DNA from: Pseudomonadota bacterium
GTDB lineage: Bacteria > Myxococcota > Myxococcia > Myxococcales > Myxococcaceae
Direction: 5' to 3'
Assembly: GCA_023424585.1 (NCBI GenBank)
Contig: JAFADT010000414.1
Coordinates: 1-15,986 of the forward strand
DNA length: 15,986 nt
Shown: positions 6,546-13,358 of the stretch, in pieces
Layout of the letters: every line of letters begins with the position of its first letter
Numbering within the stretch: the first letter of the stretch is position 1
Program-made: the position numbers and the translations under genes
The notes under the pieces: model-generated
What the model saw: only the letters and a program-made list of their open reading frames with translations
What the model was told of the DNA's origin: nothing
Database searches by the model: none

Positions 6546-7421
6546 TCAGCTCGCTGGCCACTCGATCCGGCGCCCCGTCGTCGACGATTCGACGAAGGAC
6601 TCCAGCAGGCGGCGAAAGTGCGCGGAGTCTTCGAAGGTCGGCACGAGTGGGCTCTCGGCGGCGAAGCCTGCGTAGAGGTGCGCGGTCTGGAAGGCGTCGT
6701 CGGACAGCTCACCGCGCGGCCACGCCGGGTCGGCCGGCACCTCAATGGGCGTGAGCGGCTGACCGTCGCCGCGCGCACCCACGAGCGAGAGGTCGGAACC
6801 GAGCGCGAGATCGCCCCCGGTGCCGGTGAACGTCCACGCGATGTTGGCGCCGTTGCGCTTGCCGGACTCGACGCGCACGGAGAACACAGCGCCCGAGCGC
6901 AGCGTCCCCACGACCGCGAGCTGATCGGGGGGCGTGATGGGGATCTTCTCGTCCGTCTCCTCGAGGGTGGCCTCCGAGAACTGGTGCGTGACGAGTGCCT
7001 GGAAGCTCGCGGGCGCTCCCACGATGGCGAGCGCGGTGTCGAGGAAGTGGGCGGTCATCGTGTGGAGCGCGTTGGCGCCGTTCTTGATGTCCGCGGTGTA
7101 CGCCCATGAGGCGGTGCGGCGCGCGCCGAGCAGCGGCACGGCCGCGGTGATGTTCACCGAGCGGAGTTGGCCGAGGTAGCCTCCGTCGATGAGCTTCTTC
7201 GCGTGGCGGACGGTCGGCGCGAGGCGGCGTTGAAGCCCCGCGGTGGTGCGGACGCCGGCCTCTCGGGCGAGCGTGGCGAGCTCGCTCGTGTCCGCCGCCG
7301 TGGCGCCGACGGACCATTCGCAGAAGACATGCTTCCTGGCCGCGATGGCGGCGCGGACGAGCGGCGCATGCGAGGGGGCGCGCACCGACACGACGACGAG
7401 CTCGACCTCGGGGGCTTCGTC
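6546..7421 (-). pseudogene. 5'-truncated Gfo/Idh/MocA oxidoreductase (Gal80-like subgroup)
   Basis: About 291 recognisable C-terminal residues, starting at DEAPEVELVVVSVRAPSHAP. They continue through KHVFCEWSVGA (the EKP lysine is replaced, as in Gal80-like members), GVRTTAGLQRRLAPTVRHAK, IDGGYLGQLRSVNI and the sheet domain to RRIEWPAS. The N-terminal Rossmann half-motif with GxGxxG, some 70 residues, is missing. Upstream of 7421 the leftward frame stays open for about 126 more codons, but these are antisense to an AraC gene and are not homologous sequence. The protein cannot bind NAD(P) normally, so this is a relic. It once stood head to head with the AraC gene; a deletion removed both 5' ends and the shared promoter. 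Confidence 0.8.
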
Positions 7422-7430
7422 GAGTCGACG

Positions 7431-7905
7431 CTCCGCCTCATGGCGTTCGAGATGCACACGGAGGACCCCGGCTACGAGCTGGTCGCGAGCCGCATCGCCG
7501 ACGTGCTCTTCGTCCACGCGCTGCGCTCCCGCGTGAAGAGCAACCCGTGTCAGGTCGGATGGCTCCGAGCGATCGGCGATGCCCGGCTTGGCGTCGCCTT
7601 TCAGCGCATCCACGAGGCACCTGGGGAGCCGTGGACCGTCGGAAAGCTCGCGCGGAGCGTCGATGTCGCGCGCGGCCTTCGCGGTGCGCTTCACCAAGGT
7701 GCTCGGGCTCGCGCCGCTCGCGTACCTCACGCGTTGGCGCATGCACCGCGCCGCCGAGCTGCTAGCGGTTGACGGGTCCGACATCAGCGCCATCGCCGCC
7801 AATGTCGGTTACGAGACGGAGAGCGCGTTCACCAAGGTGTTCAAGCGCCACCTTGGTGAGACGCCCGGCGCGTACCGTCGACGACTGCGGACTGGTGGCG
7901 GCTGA
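7431..7905 (+). pseudogene. 5'-truncated and frameshifted AraC family regulator
   Basis: Two frames together give about 155 residues of an AraC regulator of the cupin_6 type. Frame one (from 7431) reads LRLMAFEMHTEDPGYELVAS, then ADVLFVHALR and GWLRAIGDARLGVAFQRIHE up to WTVGKLARSV. Frame two (ATG 7663) continues MSRAAFAVRFTKVLGLAPLA through YLTRWRMHRAAELL, GYETESAFTKVFKRHLGETP and ends with GAYRRRLR. The two join at 7661-7664, where the sequence has changed frame (equivalent to +1 or -2) between SV and MSRAAF. Both DNA-binding helix-turn-helix motifs are present but separated from the rest. The sensory N-terminal half is gone at the junction with the Gfo relic. It probably regulated that divergent gene. 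Confidence 0.82.
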
Positions 7906-7946
7906 GTGAAGTTGCCCCGGCTTCGTGGAGTCCGGGCGGTCCCTGA

Positions 7947-8607
7947 TTACGACCTGCCTGGTGTCTCAACAGTCCGGTTTGGCACCGGCATGGGCGGCGT
8001 GGTGCGCTTCCATGCGTCCAGCTCCTGCACACGCGCGAGCCAGGCCTGGATGTTCATGTAGTCCCCGAGCGGCAGGCGCGCCGGACCGGCGAGGGCGAAC
8101 GACGCGGCCAGGGAGAAGTCCGCGAGCGTCAGCCGCTCCTGTGCGACCCACTTCTTGCCCGCGAGGTGCGTGTCCAGGACCTGCGCGTATTGCGCGAAGA
8201 GCGCCTCGCCTCGCGCGACCTCGGCGGGCTCCGGCGGTCCACGGCCCGTCCGGGCCTTCACGAAGTTCTCCACGACCAGGATGGTGTTGGCCTGGGCCAT
8301 GTGGGCCGAGCACCAGAAGAGCCACCGGCTCACGTCGGCGCGGCCGCGGGCATCCGTCGGTAGAAGGGTCTGCCCCGGCGTCTTCTCGGCCAGGTATTGG
8401 ATGATGGCGCGCGACTCCCAGAGAAGGAAGCCGTCGTCATCGAGGACCGGGACGCGCCCGTTGGGGTTGAGGCGCAGGTGGGACGTGTCGCGCTGCTCGC
8501 CCTGGGTCAGGTCGACCAGGATTCGTTCGAGGGGGCACGTCGAGGTGGGCCGCCACGAGCAGCACGCGGCGTGAGTTTCCGGACAGCGGGTGGAAGTAGA
8601 GCTTCAT
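7947..8607 (-). pseudogene. Glutathione S-transferase family gene with a one-base frameshift
   Basis: From ATG 8607 (AGGAGA upstream) the frame reads MKLYFHPLSGNSRRVLLVAA and HLDVP, the thioredoxin-fold start of a GST with its active-site serine region. It then breaks at a run of five G at 8531-8535. Removing one base restores LERILVDLTQGEQRDTSHLR, NPNGRVPVLDDDGFLLWESR and IIQYLAEKTPGQ. The helical domain follows, with VSRWLFWCSAHMAQANTI, GKKWVAQERLTLADFSLAAS and a stop at 7947. The corrected product is about 219 residues, normal for the family, which conjugates glutathione to electrophiles. No other damage is visible, so this is either a very young mutation, a phase-variable homopolymer or a sequencing error. 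It is divergent from the TetR gene at 8751. Confidence 0.87.
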
Positions 8608-8716
8608 GACAGTTCTCCTGGACGACAGGGGGTTCTTGCTGGGGCGTACCTACCCACCCGGAGTGACAAGGGGCTGTCAGGAATCATCCGAGCCGAGAGC
8701 GGTCTTGGGTGGGTTT

Positions 8717-8738
8717 GACGAACGTCGTTCGTGACGAA
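8717..8738 (+). promoter_or_regulatory. Operator-like palindrome upstream of tetR (copy 1)
   Basis: ACGAACG at 8718-8724 and CGTTCGT at 8726-8732 form a perfect 7-bp inverted repeat around one T. TTCGT/ACGAA overlaps it at 8728-8738. The 22 bases share GACGAAC at the start and GTGACGAA at the end with a site at 9548-9569 upstream of the FAD hydroxylase, 17 of 22 identical by hand count. It lies 12 bases before the regulator's ATG and in the gap to the GST gene, so it could serve both. Confidence 0.68.
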
Positions 8739-8750
8739 TACCATTCAAGA

Positions 8751-9497
8751 ATGGCGAGAGCGAACCCGTTCGAAGCACCTCATGTCGCGAGCCGGCGCGG
8801 GGGCCCCGTGAAGCAGCCGCTCAGTCGCGAGGCCATCGTGACCGAAGCGCTGCGCCAGATCTCCTCGAATGGGCTCAAGGGCATGAGTCTCCGCAAGGTC
8901 GCTGCCGCCTTGGAGACCGGGCCAGCGTCGCTGTATGCGTACGTCGACGATCTCGACACCCTGTACGCCCTCGTCCTGGATCGCGCGCTCGCGAAGGTCG
9001 AGGTCAGCGGCTCCGCGAAGGCGGACTGGCGCACCCGCCTCGTAGGCGTCCTCGAATCCTACGCGCGTGTGCTTTCCGCGAGTCCAGGGCTGGCGCAGCT
9101 CGCGTTCGGGACTGTGGCGATCGGACCGAACGCCCTTCGTATTACCGAGGTGCTCTTGGCGCTCCTCGAAGAAGGTGGCGTCGAGCTGGCGACGGGGGCG
9201 TGGGCGGTTGATCTCCTCGTCCTCTACGTCACCGCGATCGTCGCGGAGCACTCCGGCGGAACCGATCCCGCGGCTCCCGAAGGGGCGATCGCGCGAGCCA
9301 TCATGGGAGTCTCAGAGCGTCAGCACCCGCGAATCCACGCGGCCCGCGAGCAGCTCCTCGCGGGCACTGCGACGGAACGATTCACGTGGGCGGTCGAGGT
9401 GCTCGTGACAGGCATCCTCCAGAGTCCGCGTCATATGTCGAGCGTCGCGCGCCAACGCACGGCGCCCGCGGCACCGCGCGCACAGAAGCGCCGGTAG
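8751..9497 (+). CDS. TetR family regulator of the GST / FAD-hydroxylase locus
   Basis: A 248-residue regulator from ATG 8751. A GTG at 8709 would extend it by 14 residues but would put the operator inside the gene. The N-terminal arm is basic (about 1-22). The helix-turn-helix at about 45-66 reads MSLRKVAAALETGPASLYAY, the form seen in TetR proteins with a TetR_C_1-like C-terminal domain (TetA/monooxygenase regulators). The large C-terminal domain includes VLSASPGLAQLAFGTVAIGP. It is divergent from the GST gene and upstream, on the same strand, of the FAD hydroxylase at 9605. The matching operator-like sites at 8717 and 9548 suggest that it represses itself and the hydroxylase until an aromatic ligand binds. 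No clear ribosome site precedes the ATG. Confidence 0.9.
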   Translation: MARANPFEAPHVASRRGGPVKQPLSREAIVTEALRQISSNGLKGMSLRKVAAALETGPASLYAYVDDLDTLYALVLDRALAKVEVSGSAKADWRTRLVGVLESYARVLSASPGLAQLAFGTVAIGPNALRITEVLLALLEEGGVELATGAWAVDLLVLYVTAIVAEHSGGTDPAAPEGAIARAIMGVSERQHPRIHAAREQLLAGTATERFTWAVEVLVTGILQSPRHMSSVARQRTAPAAPRAQKRR

Positions 9498-9547
9498 CGT
9501 GAGCGGTGAGCGTCTCCTTGAATGAGGCCGAGCTTCTTGCACATCCG

Positions 9548-9569
9548 ACGAACACAGCTTGTGACGAAC
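9548..9569 (+). promoter_or_regulatory. Operator-like site upstream of FAD hydroxylase (copy 2)
   Basis: GACGAAC at 9548-9554 and GTGACGAA at 9562-9569 repeat the flanks and exact spacing of the site at 8717-8738. Internally CACA (9554-9557) and TGTG (9561-9564) are inverted. The site is 36 bases before the hydroxylase ATG, suitable for repression. It is the second copy of the same sequence at a different promoter, which supports a shared regulator. Confidence 0.65.
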
Positions 9570-9604
9570 AGCGTTTGGTCTCAATGCATCCTGTAGGGTG
9601 ACCC

Positions 9605-11542
9605 ATGACAAGCCACTCCCCATCGACTCAATCCACCCCCGTCCTCATCGTCGGTGGAGGCATCGCTGGCCTCTCCGCCGCGCTGTTCCTCGCGTGGCGT
9701 GGCGTGCCGTGCGTGCTGGCGGAGAGGCACCCTGGCAGCTCTCCCCACCCGCGTGCCATCGGCTTCACCACGAGGACGCTCGAGCAGTTTCGAGCCGTCG
9801 GGCTCGGCGACAAGATCCCACAGATTCCGTTCGGCCACGGTCGACCGCGCCGCGTCGCGGTCGAGAGCCTCGCTGGAAGGTGGTCGGCGGAGGTCGATTG
9901 GAGCCCCGACGCAGGTCAGGCTGCGGCCTCCCAGCCACGCGCGAACGGGTTGCGCCGTCTCGTCGGGGCCGGCAGGCCTTCTCCCACGAACGAGCCGCTC
10001 CGCCCCGAGAGCTACTCGCCTTGTGCGGGGGCCGCGATCGCGCAGGATCGATTGGAGCCCATCCTTCGCGACAGAGCCATCGAGCTCGGGGCGGATATCC
10101 GCCTCAATACGCAGCTCATTTCCTTTGAACAAGATGCTGCGGGCGTGACGGCTGTGCTTCGGCATCGCGACGGGCGAGAGCAGGCGCTCCGCGCGGGCTA
10201 CCTGATCGCGGCGGACGGCCACGCGAGCCCGATCCGCGAAGCCTTGGGCATTGGTCGCGCGGGGCACGGTGTCCTGCAGGTCGTTCGCAGCGTGCTCTTT
10301 CGTGCTTCGCTCGATGAGTACCTCGAGTCTGGTGTCAGCCAGTTCGAGCTCGACCAGCCGGATTTGAAGGGGATGCTTACGACCTACCGCGATGGCCGCT
10401 GGCTCCTGATGTTCACGGACGACGAAGAGCGCGACGAAGCCACGCTGCGGAAGAAGGTTGTTCAAGCGGTCGGAAAGCCCGACCTCGCGTTCGAGCTGAT
10501 CACCACCGGGCGGTGGGTGCTCAGCGCGCTCATCGCGGACCGGTTCTCATCGGGACGCGTCTTCCTCGTGGGCGACGCCGCCCACACCCTGCCTCCGGCG
10601 CGCGGTGGCTACGGCGCCAACACCGGTGTCGAGGACTCGTTCAACCTCGCGTGGAAGCTCGCGTCCGTCATCGCCGGTGTGTCCTCGGCCAGACTGCTCG
10701 ACACCTACGACGCCGAGCGGCGCCCCATCGCTTGGCTTCGACATGGTCAGATCTTCGCGCGGCGGGACTACGCGAAATGGGCCACTGACGCGGAGAAGGC
10801 GGTCGCGATCATCGATGACGACGCGATGGAGCTTGGCCAGCTGTATCGCTCGGAGGCCGTGCTCGGTGCCGGCGACGAGCTGCCACCGGCATTGCGACCT
10901 GAACAGTGGGCCGGTCAGCCCGGCACGCGCGCGCCTCACCTCTGGGTGTCGCACGGCGGAATGCAGCGCTCGACGCTCGATCTCCTTCAGCGCGACTGGG
11001 TCTTGGTATCGGAGAGCGAGCGCTGGTGCGCTGCGGCGGCGCGAGCAAGCGAGGACTTGGGGATCGAGCTCAAGTGCCTTCACTTCGGTGAGGGCACGAC
11101 CGGCTCCGGTACGACCGTCTCGCCGCCGACGGTCGGCACGAACAAGCTGACACTCGACACGCCGGTCGAGCAGATCGTCGCCATTGCCGAAGGGAGAGCG
11201 GTCCTCGACGCCAACCTCCCGATGATCACCACGCACAGCAAGTACGAGACGTTCAAGTCGATGAGCCTGCGCCAGCTACAGCCCGTGTCGGATGGAAAGC
11301 TCTCCGACGCAGCGCTTGCGAAGACGGAGACGCTGCTGGCCGCGGTTCCATGCCAGGCGGTCCCCATGGACGCCGCGGTATTTCGGAATGACTTTCGCGC
11401 GGCGTTCGGCCTCGGTCCTTCTGGAGCCTCGCTGGTTCGGCCCGATGGTTACGTGGCCTGGCGCTCCTCCAGGCTGCCGGACGATCCCGCCGCGGTGATC
11501 GCTGCGGCACTCACCCAGCTCGCGGCGACGTCGCGGTCATAG
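9605..11542 (+). CDS. FAD-dependent aromatic hydroxylase (class A flavoprotein monooxygenase) with unusual C-terminal insertion
   Basis: A 645-residue protein from ATG 9605 (AGGG seven bases upstream). FAD motifs are complete: GGGIAGLSAALFLA (17-30) with E40-R41 for the ribose, the DG motif AADGHASP (202-209) and the GD motif VFLVGDAAHTLPPARGGYGA (319-338). This is the layout of PHBH-fold hydroxylases of the polyketide/phenol type (RdmE-, PgaE- or PheA-like), which use NAD(P)H and O2 to hydroxylate aromatic rings. The C-terminal thioredoxin-like domain begins near 440 and ends with LVRPDGYVAWR (610-620). It is interrupted by a segment of about 80 residues (500-583), discussed as a finding. 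Length exceeds the usual 500-590. Likely controlled by the upstream TetR through the site at 9548. Substrate unknown. Confidence 0.92.
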   Translation: MTSHSPSTQSTPVLIVGGGIAGLSAALFLAWRGVPCVLAERHPGSSPHPRAIGFTTRTLEQFRAVGLGDKIPQIPFGHGRPRRVAVESLAGRWSAEVDWSPDAGQAAASQPRANGLRRLVGAGRPSPTNEPLRPESYSPCAGAAIAQDRLEPILRDRAIELGADIRLNTQLISFEQDAAGVTAVLRHRDGREQALRAGYLIAADGHASPIREALGIGRAGHGVLQVVRSVLFRASLDEYLESGVSQFELDQPDLKGMLTTYRDGRWLLMFTDDEERDEATLRKKVVQAVGKPDLAFELITTGRWVLSALIADRFSSGRVFLVGDAAHTLPPARGGYGANTGVEDSFNLAWKLASVIAGVSSARLLDTYDAERRPIAWLRHGQIFARRDYAKWATDAEKAVAIIDDDAMELGQLYRSEAVLGAGDELPPALRPEQWAGQPGTRAPHLWVSHGGMQRSTLDLLQRDWVLVSESERWCAAAARASEDLGIELKCLHFGEGTTGSGTTVSPPTVGTNKLTLDTPVEQIVAIAEGRAVLDANLPMITTHSKYETFKSMSLRQLQPVSDGKLSDAALAKTETLLAAVPCQAVPMDAAVFRNDFRAAFGLGPSGASLVRPDGYVAWRSSRLPDDPAAVIAAALTQLAATSRS

Positions 11543-11576
11543 GAGGACTCGCGCCGGACGGGATGGGGCGGCTCCG

Positions 11577-11615
11577 GGCCCCGCCCACCCCTCGGAGAGG
11601 GTGGTGGGTGGGGCC
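11577..11615. terminator. Convergent-gene hairpin (bidirectional terminator candidate)
   Basis: GGCCCCGCCCACCCCTC at 11577-11593 pairs with GAGGGTGGTGGGTGGGGCC ending at 11615, with one mismatch and a two-base bulge and a very small loop. It sits between the stops of the convergent hydroxylase and glycosyltransferase genes. There is no T-run on either side, so if it terminates it does so by stem strength alone, as is common in GC-rich genomes. Confidence 0.6.
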
Positions 11616-11627
11616 ACGCTCGGTGAC

Positions 11628-12947
11628 TCAGGCCACTTCGACGGTGGGGGTGGCCACCTCGCGGCGCTGCTGGAGCATTCGTTGGATGAGCTCCCCCAGC
11701 GGCTCCGGTCGGTCCGCCTCGTGGAAGCGCGCGCTCATGGTGGTGACGGCCTGCTGATACGATGGATCGCCCAGCACCTTGTCGAGCAGCGCGAGCAGTC
11801 CGGGGGCTCCGAGCTTCCGAGGCGAGGCCATGACGCCGATGCCGTGCCGGTCCACGATGCGGGCCACGAAGGGCTGGTCCTGGGTCAGGGGGAGGGCCAC
11901 CATGGGCACGCCCTCCCAGATGCATTCCTTCACCGTGTTGAAGCCGGCGTGCGTCACCATCGCCGCAGCGCGCCGCAGCAGCGGCAACTGAGGGAAGGAC
12001 CGCACCACGATGAGGTTGGGCGCGCGCCCGTCGAGCGTGGCCGGATCCGCGGACGTGCCCGTCCCCATGACGAACTGCCAGTCCGGTCGTTGCTTCGCCA
12101 CGTCCACCATGGCTCTCAGCAGGGGCGGGACCCACTTCGACACATAGCCGCGGGTCCCCATGGAGAACACGATGAGGGGGCGGTCCTCCCTCAGTCGTTC
12201 CCAGGCAAAGGGCTGCGCCTCGCGATGCTCCTGGTTGATGCAGGGCCCCACGTGGTGGATGCGGGCCGCCGCAGGAGTCCCCGCGATGTTGGCGAACGCC
12301 TCCGGGAAGAGCATCAGCTCGTTCACGCCTCCTACGCCGTGGAAGGGGTTGTTCCTCGGCGTGCCCAGGTTCTTCTGCCGCAGGAGCGTCTCGAAGGCGT
12401 ACTCGAAGCGCGCGTGCATCCCCAGCCCGACCAGCGTGCCGTGGATCGCCTTCGCCAGCGCCCGCATCACCGGCGTCGGTCCCCGCACGGGCTGTCCGAA
12501 CAGGTGCTCCCGGAAGTGGAGGGGGACCGTCGTGTGCAGCCGCAGGAAGGGAATCCCGGAGGCATGGACCGCCGGGCCCGCGTACTTGAACCGCTCGTCA
12601 AAGAGGATGAGGTCCGGGCGGATGCGCTCGATGGTGCGGTCCAGCTCGCCATCCAGCAGCGCCTGGAACATCGCGTTCTGGCTGCGGACGCTGTCCCGCA
12701 GCGGGGTCAGCAGGCCCAGGCCCCGGCTGCGCCCCATGTGGGTGGACGCCCGGACCAGGTAGTCCCGATCAAGGCTGGACTCGAAGATGGGAACGAACTC
12801 GAAGCCCGCCGCACGCACGGCCTGCTCCGCCGCGAGCATGCAGCAGAAGACGACCTGGTGCCCCAGCCGCTGGAGCTCGTCGGCCAGCCGCAGACAGGGG
12901 TTGAGGTGCCCCGTGTGGGGCAGGGGGAAGAGCATCAGCCTGGCCAT
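11628..12947 (-). CDS. GT1-family (UGT/MGT-type) glycosyltransferase
   Basis: A 439-residue GT-B glycosyltransferase. The ATG at 12947 is chosen over a TTG two codons upstream because MARLMLFPLPHTGHLNPCLR is the standard opening, with the catalytic-type histidine in GHLNP (H14). The donor-binding C-terminal half has LIVFSMGTRG (258-267) and a PSPG-like box at about 318-365. That box includes SFPQLPLLRRAAAMVTHAGF, NTVKECIWEGVPMVALPLTQ and DQPFVARIV, with H333 contacting the nucleotide diphosphate. This is the arrangement of macrolide, sterol and carotenoid glucosyltransferases, which transfer sugar from a nucleotide donor to a small lipophilic acceptor. No signal peptide, so cytoplasmic. Its start overlaps the 3' end of the small membrane-protein gene (12935-13183), which implies an operon. 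The acceptor is not readable. Confidence 0.93.
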   Translation of the reverse strand: MARLMLFPLPHTGHLNPCLRLADELQRLGHQVVFCCMLAAEQAVRAAGFEFVPIFESSLDRDYLVRASTHMGRSRGLGLLTPLRDSVRSQNAMFQALLDGELDRTIERIRPDLILFDERFKYAGPAVHASGIPFLRLHTTVPLHFREHLFGQPVRGPTPVMRALAKAIHGTLVGLGMHARFEYAFETLLRQKNLGTPRNNPFHGVGGVNELMLFPEAFANIAGTPAAARIHHVGPCINQEHREAQPFAWERLREDRPLIVFSMGTRGYVSKWVPPLLRAMVDVAKQRPDWQFVMGTGTSADPATLDGRAPNLIVVRSFPQLPLLRRAAAMVTHAGFNTVKECIWEGVPMVALPLTQDQPFVARIVDRHGIGVMASPRKLGAPGLLALLDKVLGDPSYQQAVTTMSARFHEADRPEPLGELIQRMLQQRREVATPTVEVA

Positions 12948-13183
12948 GAGCAACTCACGAGCGGCCGCACGCGGCCAACGGGGCAGGGTGCCGGGGGAAG
13001 CGGGAGCACCGCGCGGTCATGGGACTTCACCGTCAGCGGGTCTCCCCGCCGCGCCTCCACCAGCGCGTGCGCCCTCTTTCCCAGGGATGCCTCCGCGCCC
13101 TCACGGCGGGGTACCGCGGTGCGCAAGGCAAACAGGGGGATGAGCTGCGTCACCGCCAGGATGACGACCCGGGCGACAAGCAT
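12935..13183 (-). CDS. Small single-helix membrane protein overlapping the glycosyltransferase start
   Basis: An 82-residue frame from ATG 13183 with an excellent ribosome site (GGAGGGAGG, five bases upstream, plus-strand 13188-13196). The product starts MLVARVVILAVTQLIPLFAL, a single N-terminal membrane helix or uncleaved signal. A basic stretch (KRAHALVEARRGD, about 36-48) follows, then a Pro/Cys-containing tail (LPLPPAPCPVG, SCSWPG). The stop lies 13 bases inside the glycosyltransferase gene in another frame, so translation is probably coupled. No family is recognised. It may anchor or assist the transferase at the membrane; that is inference from overlap only. Confidence 0.6.
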   Translation of the reverse strand: MLVARVVILAVTQLIPLFALRTAVPRREGAEASLGKRAHALVEARRGDPLTVKSHDRAVLPLPPAPCPVGRVRPLVSCSWPG

Positions 13184-13358
13184 CTTGCCTCCCTCCACAT
13201 TCCACAGGGCTTCCACCGGGACGTCCTCACACTCGCTCGGGCGCACCGAGACGTCGGAGGACCACAACCTATCATGGAGGCTGGCTCACAGTGAGTTCTA
13301 CTTTCCATGGTTTGAGCCGTGTTGCTGTGATTCCAAATTTAAAGGACTCTTGAGGGAG
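13184..13358. promoter_or_regulatory. Divergent promoter region of the glycosyltransferase and Gfo/GMC units
   Basis: This 175-bp gap separates two divergent two-gene units. It becomes AT-richer toward the right (CCAAATTTAAAGG near 13332-13344). It holds a perfect short palindrome, CTCAC-A-GTGAG at 13285-13295. TTGAGC at 13311-13316 is a possible -35 with AAATTT 17 bases later, a weak match. No confident -10 can be chosen. Co-regulation of both units from here is likely by position. Confidence 0.4.

Noticed and set aside
8652..8714. ACCCACCC (8652-8659) and GGGTGGGT (8707-8714) inverted repeat between GST and tetR
   Set aside because: Eight simple-sequence bases separated by 47 are easily met by chance in GC-rich DNA, and no second copy supports it.
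9581..10465. Leftward 294-residue frame opposite the FAD hydroxylase
   Set aside because: It overlaps the complete FAD-binding motifs on the plus strand and shows no family features of its own.
11601..13358. Long rightward open extension upstream of the Gfo/Idh/MocA gene, giving a 952-residue frame
   Set aside because: It is the antisense of the glycosyltransferase and small membrane-protein genes. The ribosome site and family N-terminus are at 13359.
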